A stretch of DNA of 64,000 nt, taken from contig CP116227.1 of assembly GCA_038184435.1 (NCBI GenBank), forward strand, positions 868,001 to 932,000. The letters are read 5' to 3'. Every line of letters starts with the position of its first letter. Positions within the stretch are counted from its first letter, which is position 1. This document shows positions 63,277 to 64,000 of this stretch, one piece after another. A program made the translations under genes and the position numbers. Under the pieces are notes generated by a model. That model did no database searches and was not told where the DNA came from. It saw only the letters and a list, made by a program, of their open reading frames with translations. Source of the stretch: Nocardioides alkalitolerans (GTDB lineage: Bacteria; Actinomycetota; Actinomycetes; Propionibacteriales; Nocardioidaceae).

Positions 63277-64000
63277 ATGTCGTCATCCGCCTCCGGCGCG
63301 CTGCTGCGCCGCATCGACCTGCGTGGAGCGACCCCCGGTTCCCTCGACTACCGGGCGGTCGTGCCGCGCGCCGACTTCGACGTCGAGGCGGCGGTGCCGG
63401 CGGTGCATGCGATCACGGAGGCCGTGCGCGAGCGCGGTGTCGAGGCGATCCTCGAGCTCGGCGCCCGCTTCGACGGCGTGCAGCTCGACGACATCCGCGT
63501 GCCGGAGGGCGCGACCCAGCGTGCGCTCGCCGAGCTCGACCCGGCCATCCGGGCGGGCCTCGACGAGTCGATCGCGCGGCTGCGGAAGACGTCCGCCGCG
63601 GAGCTGGAGGCCGACGTCGTCACCGACCTCGGTCCCGGCGCCCGGGTGACCCACCGCAAGGTGCCGGTCGACCGGGTGGGCCTCTACGTGCCCGGCGGAC
63701 TCGCGCCGCTGGTGTCCAGCGTGCTGATGAACGTCGTGCCGGCGCAGGTCGCGGGCGTCGGCTCCATCGCGCTCGCCAGCCCGCCGCAGAAGGAGTTCGG
63801 CGGCTCGGTGCACCCGACGATCCTCGCGGCGTGCGCGCTGCTGGGGGTCGACGAGGTGTACGCCGTGGGTGGCGCGCAGGCGGTCGCCATGTTCGCCTAC
63901 GGCACGGGTCCGTGCCGGAAGGTCGACCTGGTGACGGGGCCGGGCAACATCTACGTCGTCACGGCGAAGCGCCTGCTCAAGGGTCTCGTGGGCATCGACT
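63277..64000 (+). CDS. hisD: Histidinol dehydrogenase (3' partial)
   Basis: The first 241 residues of HisD are present. The enzyme oxidises L-histidinol to L-histidine in two NAD-dependent steps, the end of histidine synthesis. Motifs seen are YRAVVPRADFDVE, VPVDRVGLYVPGGLAPLVSSVLMNVVPAQVAGV, YAVGGAQAVAMFAYGT and VTGPGNIYV. Zinc ligands and the catalytic His residues lie beyond the window edge. ATG 63277 follows a leaderless promoter. It probably begins a his operon. Confidence 0.93.
   Translation, partial: MSSSASGALLRRIDLRGATPGSLDYRAVVPRADFDVEAAVPAVHAITEAVRERGVEAILELGARFDGVQLDDIRVPEGATQRALAELDPAIRAGLDESIARLRKTSAAELEADVVTDLGPGARVTHRKVPVDRVGLYVPGGLAPLVSSVLMNVVPAQVAGVGSIALASPPQKEFGGSVHPTILAACALLGVDEVYAVGGAQAVAMFAYGTGPCRKVDLVTGPGNIYVVTAKRLLKGLVGID

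Noticed and set aside
1..64000. tRNA genes, CRISPR arrays, insertion sequences, prophage or attachment sites
   Set aside because: None was seen. There are no clustered direct repeats with spacers, transposase or integrase genes, or cloverleaf-like sequences that I could support.

Overview
The window is very GC-rich DNA from a high-GC Gram-positive bacterium, most likely a member of the Nocardioidaceae (Nocardioides or a close relative). This is inferred from GTG starts everywhere, GC-saturated third codon positions, the dcw cluster running from mraZ through ftsZ and sepF to divIVA, an mraW RNA motif, a PASTA kinase beside class II DAHP synthase, and a DUF3107-TetR-MoeZ block. It is core chromosome. 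I see no phage, insertion sequence, CRISPR array, rRNA or tRNA.

Positions 1-13000 hold housekeeping and regulatory genes: the end of a DUF6758-like gene, a PHP phosphoesterase, an SDR, a ParA ATPase, a DEAD-box RNA helicase, a ferritin-like MiaE-type protein, DUF3107, a TetR regulator, MoeZ, a secreted trypsin-like protease, an alkyltransferase-like protein, an orphan LuxR-type response regulator, a coiled-coil protein and an APC permease. From memory, the order parA-rhlE-ferritin-like-DUF3107-TetR-moeB resembles Rv3213c-Rv3206c of Mycobacterium tuberculosis.

Positions 13000-28800 hold class II DAHP synthase, threonine aldolase, a zinc-ribbon membrane protein, endonuclease IV, a PASTA Ser/Thr kinase, an Rv2175c-like DNA-binding protein, a polyprenyl synthase, MetF, a CrtI-like oxidoreductase, a HEPN protein, a secreted nuclease, and a methyltransferase-dinB operon behind a perfect LexA-type SOS box. 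The DinB active site has Glu where Asp is expected. A minus-strand moxR-DUF58-transglutaminase operon follows (28957-33694).

Positions 34000-53600 are the division and cell-wall cluster: mraZ, mraW RNA motif, an apparently unannotated 53-residue membrane protein, rsmH, ftsL, ftsI, murE, murF, mraY, murD, ftsW, murG, murC, ftsQ, ftsZ, pgeF, yggS, sepF, yggT, divIVA. Most joints are 4-bp GTGA/ATGA overlaps. The mraZ promoter is embedded in five 10-bp-phased TGGAG-like repeats, and an inverted cluster of the same repeat lies on the moxR side. Positions 53700-64000 hold a DksA/TraR zinc finger, lspA, rluD-like, dnaE, two membrane proteins, ybaK, a LON-domain protein and the start of hisD.

A recurring theme is leaderless transcription: at least nine genes have a TANNNT -10 box only 6-8 bases before the start codon. 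Intergenic regions between convergent genes carry long, near-perfect hairpins. I found no clearly new multi-gene system. The best leads are regulatory: the MraZ operator arrays, the SOS-controlled methyltransferase-dinB pair, and the small protein coupled to rsmH.
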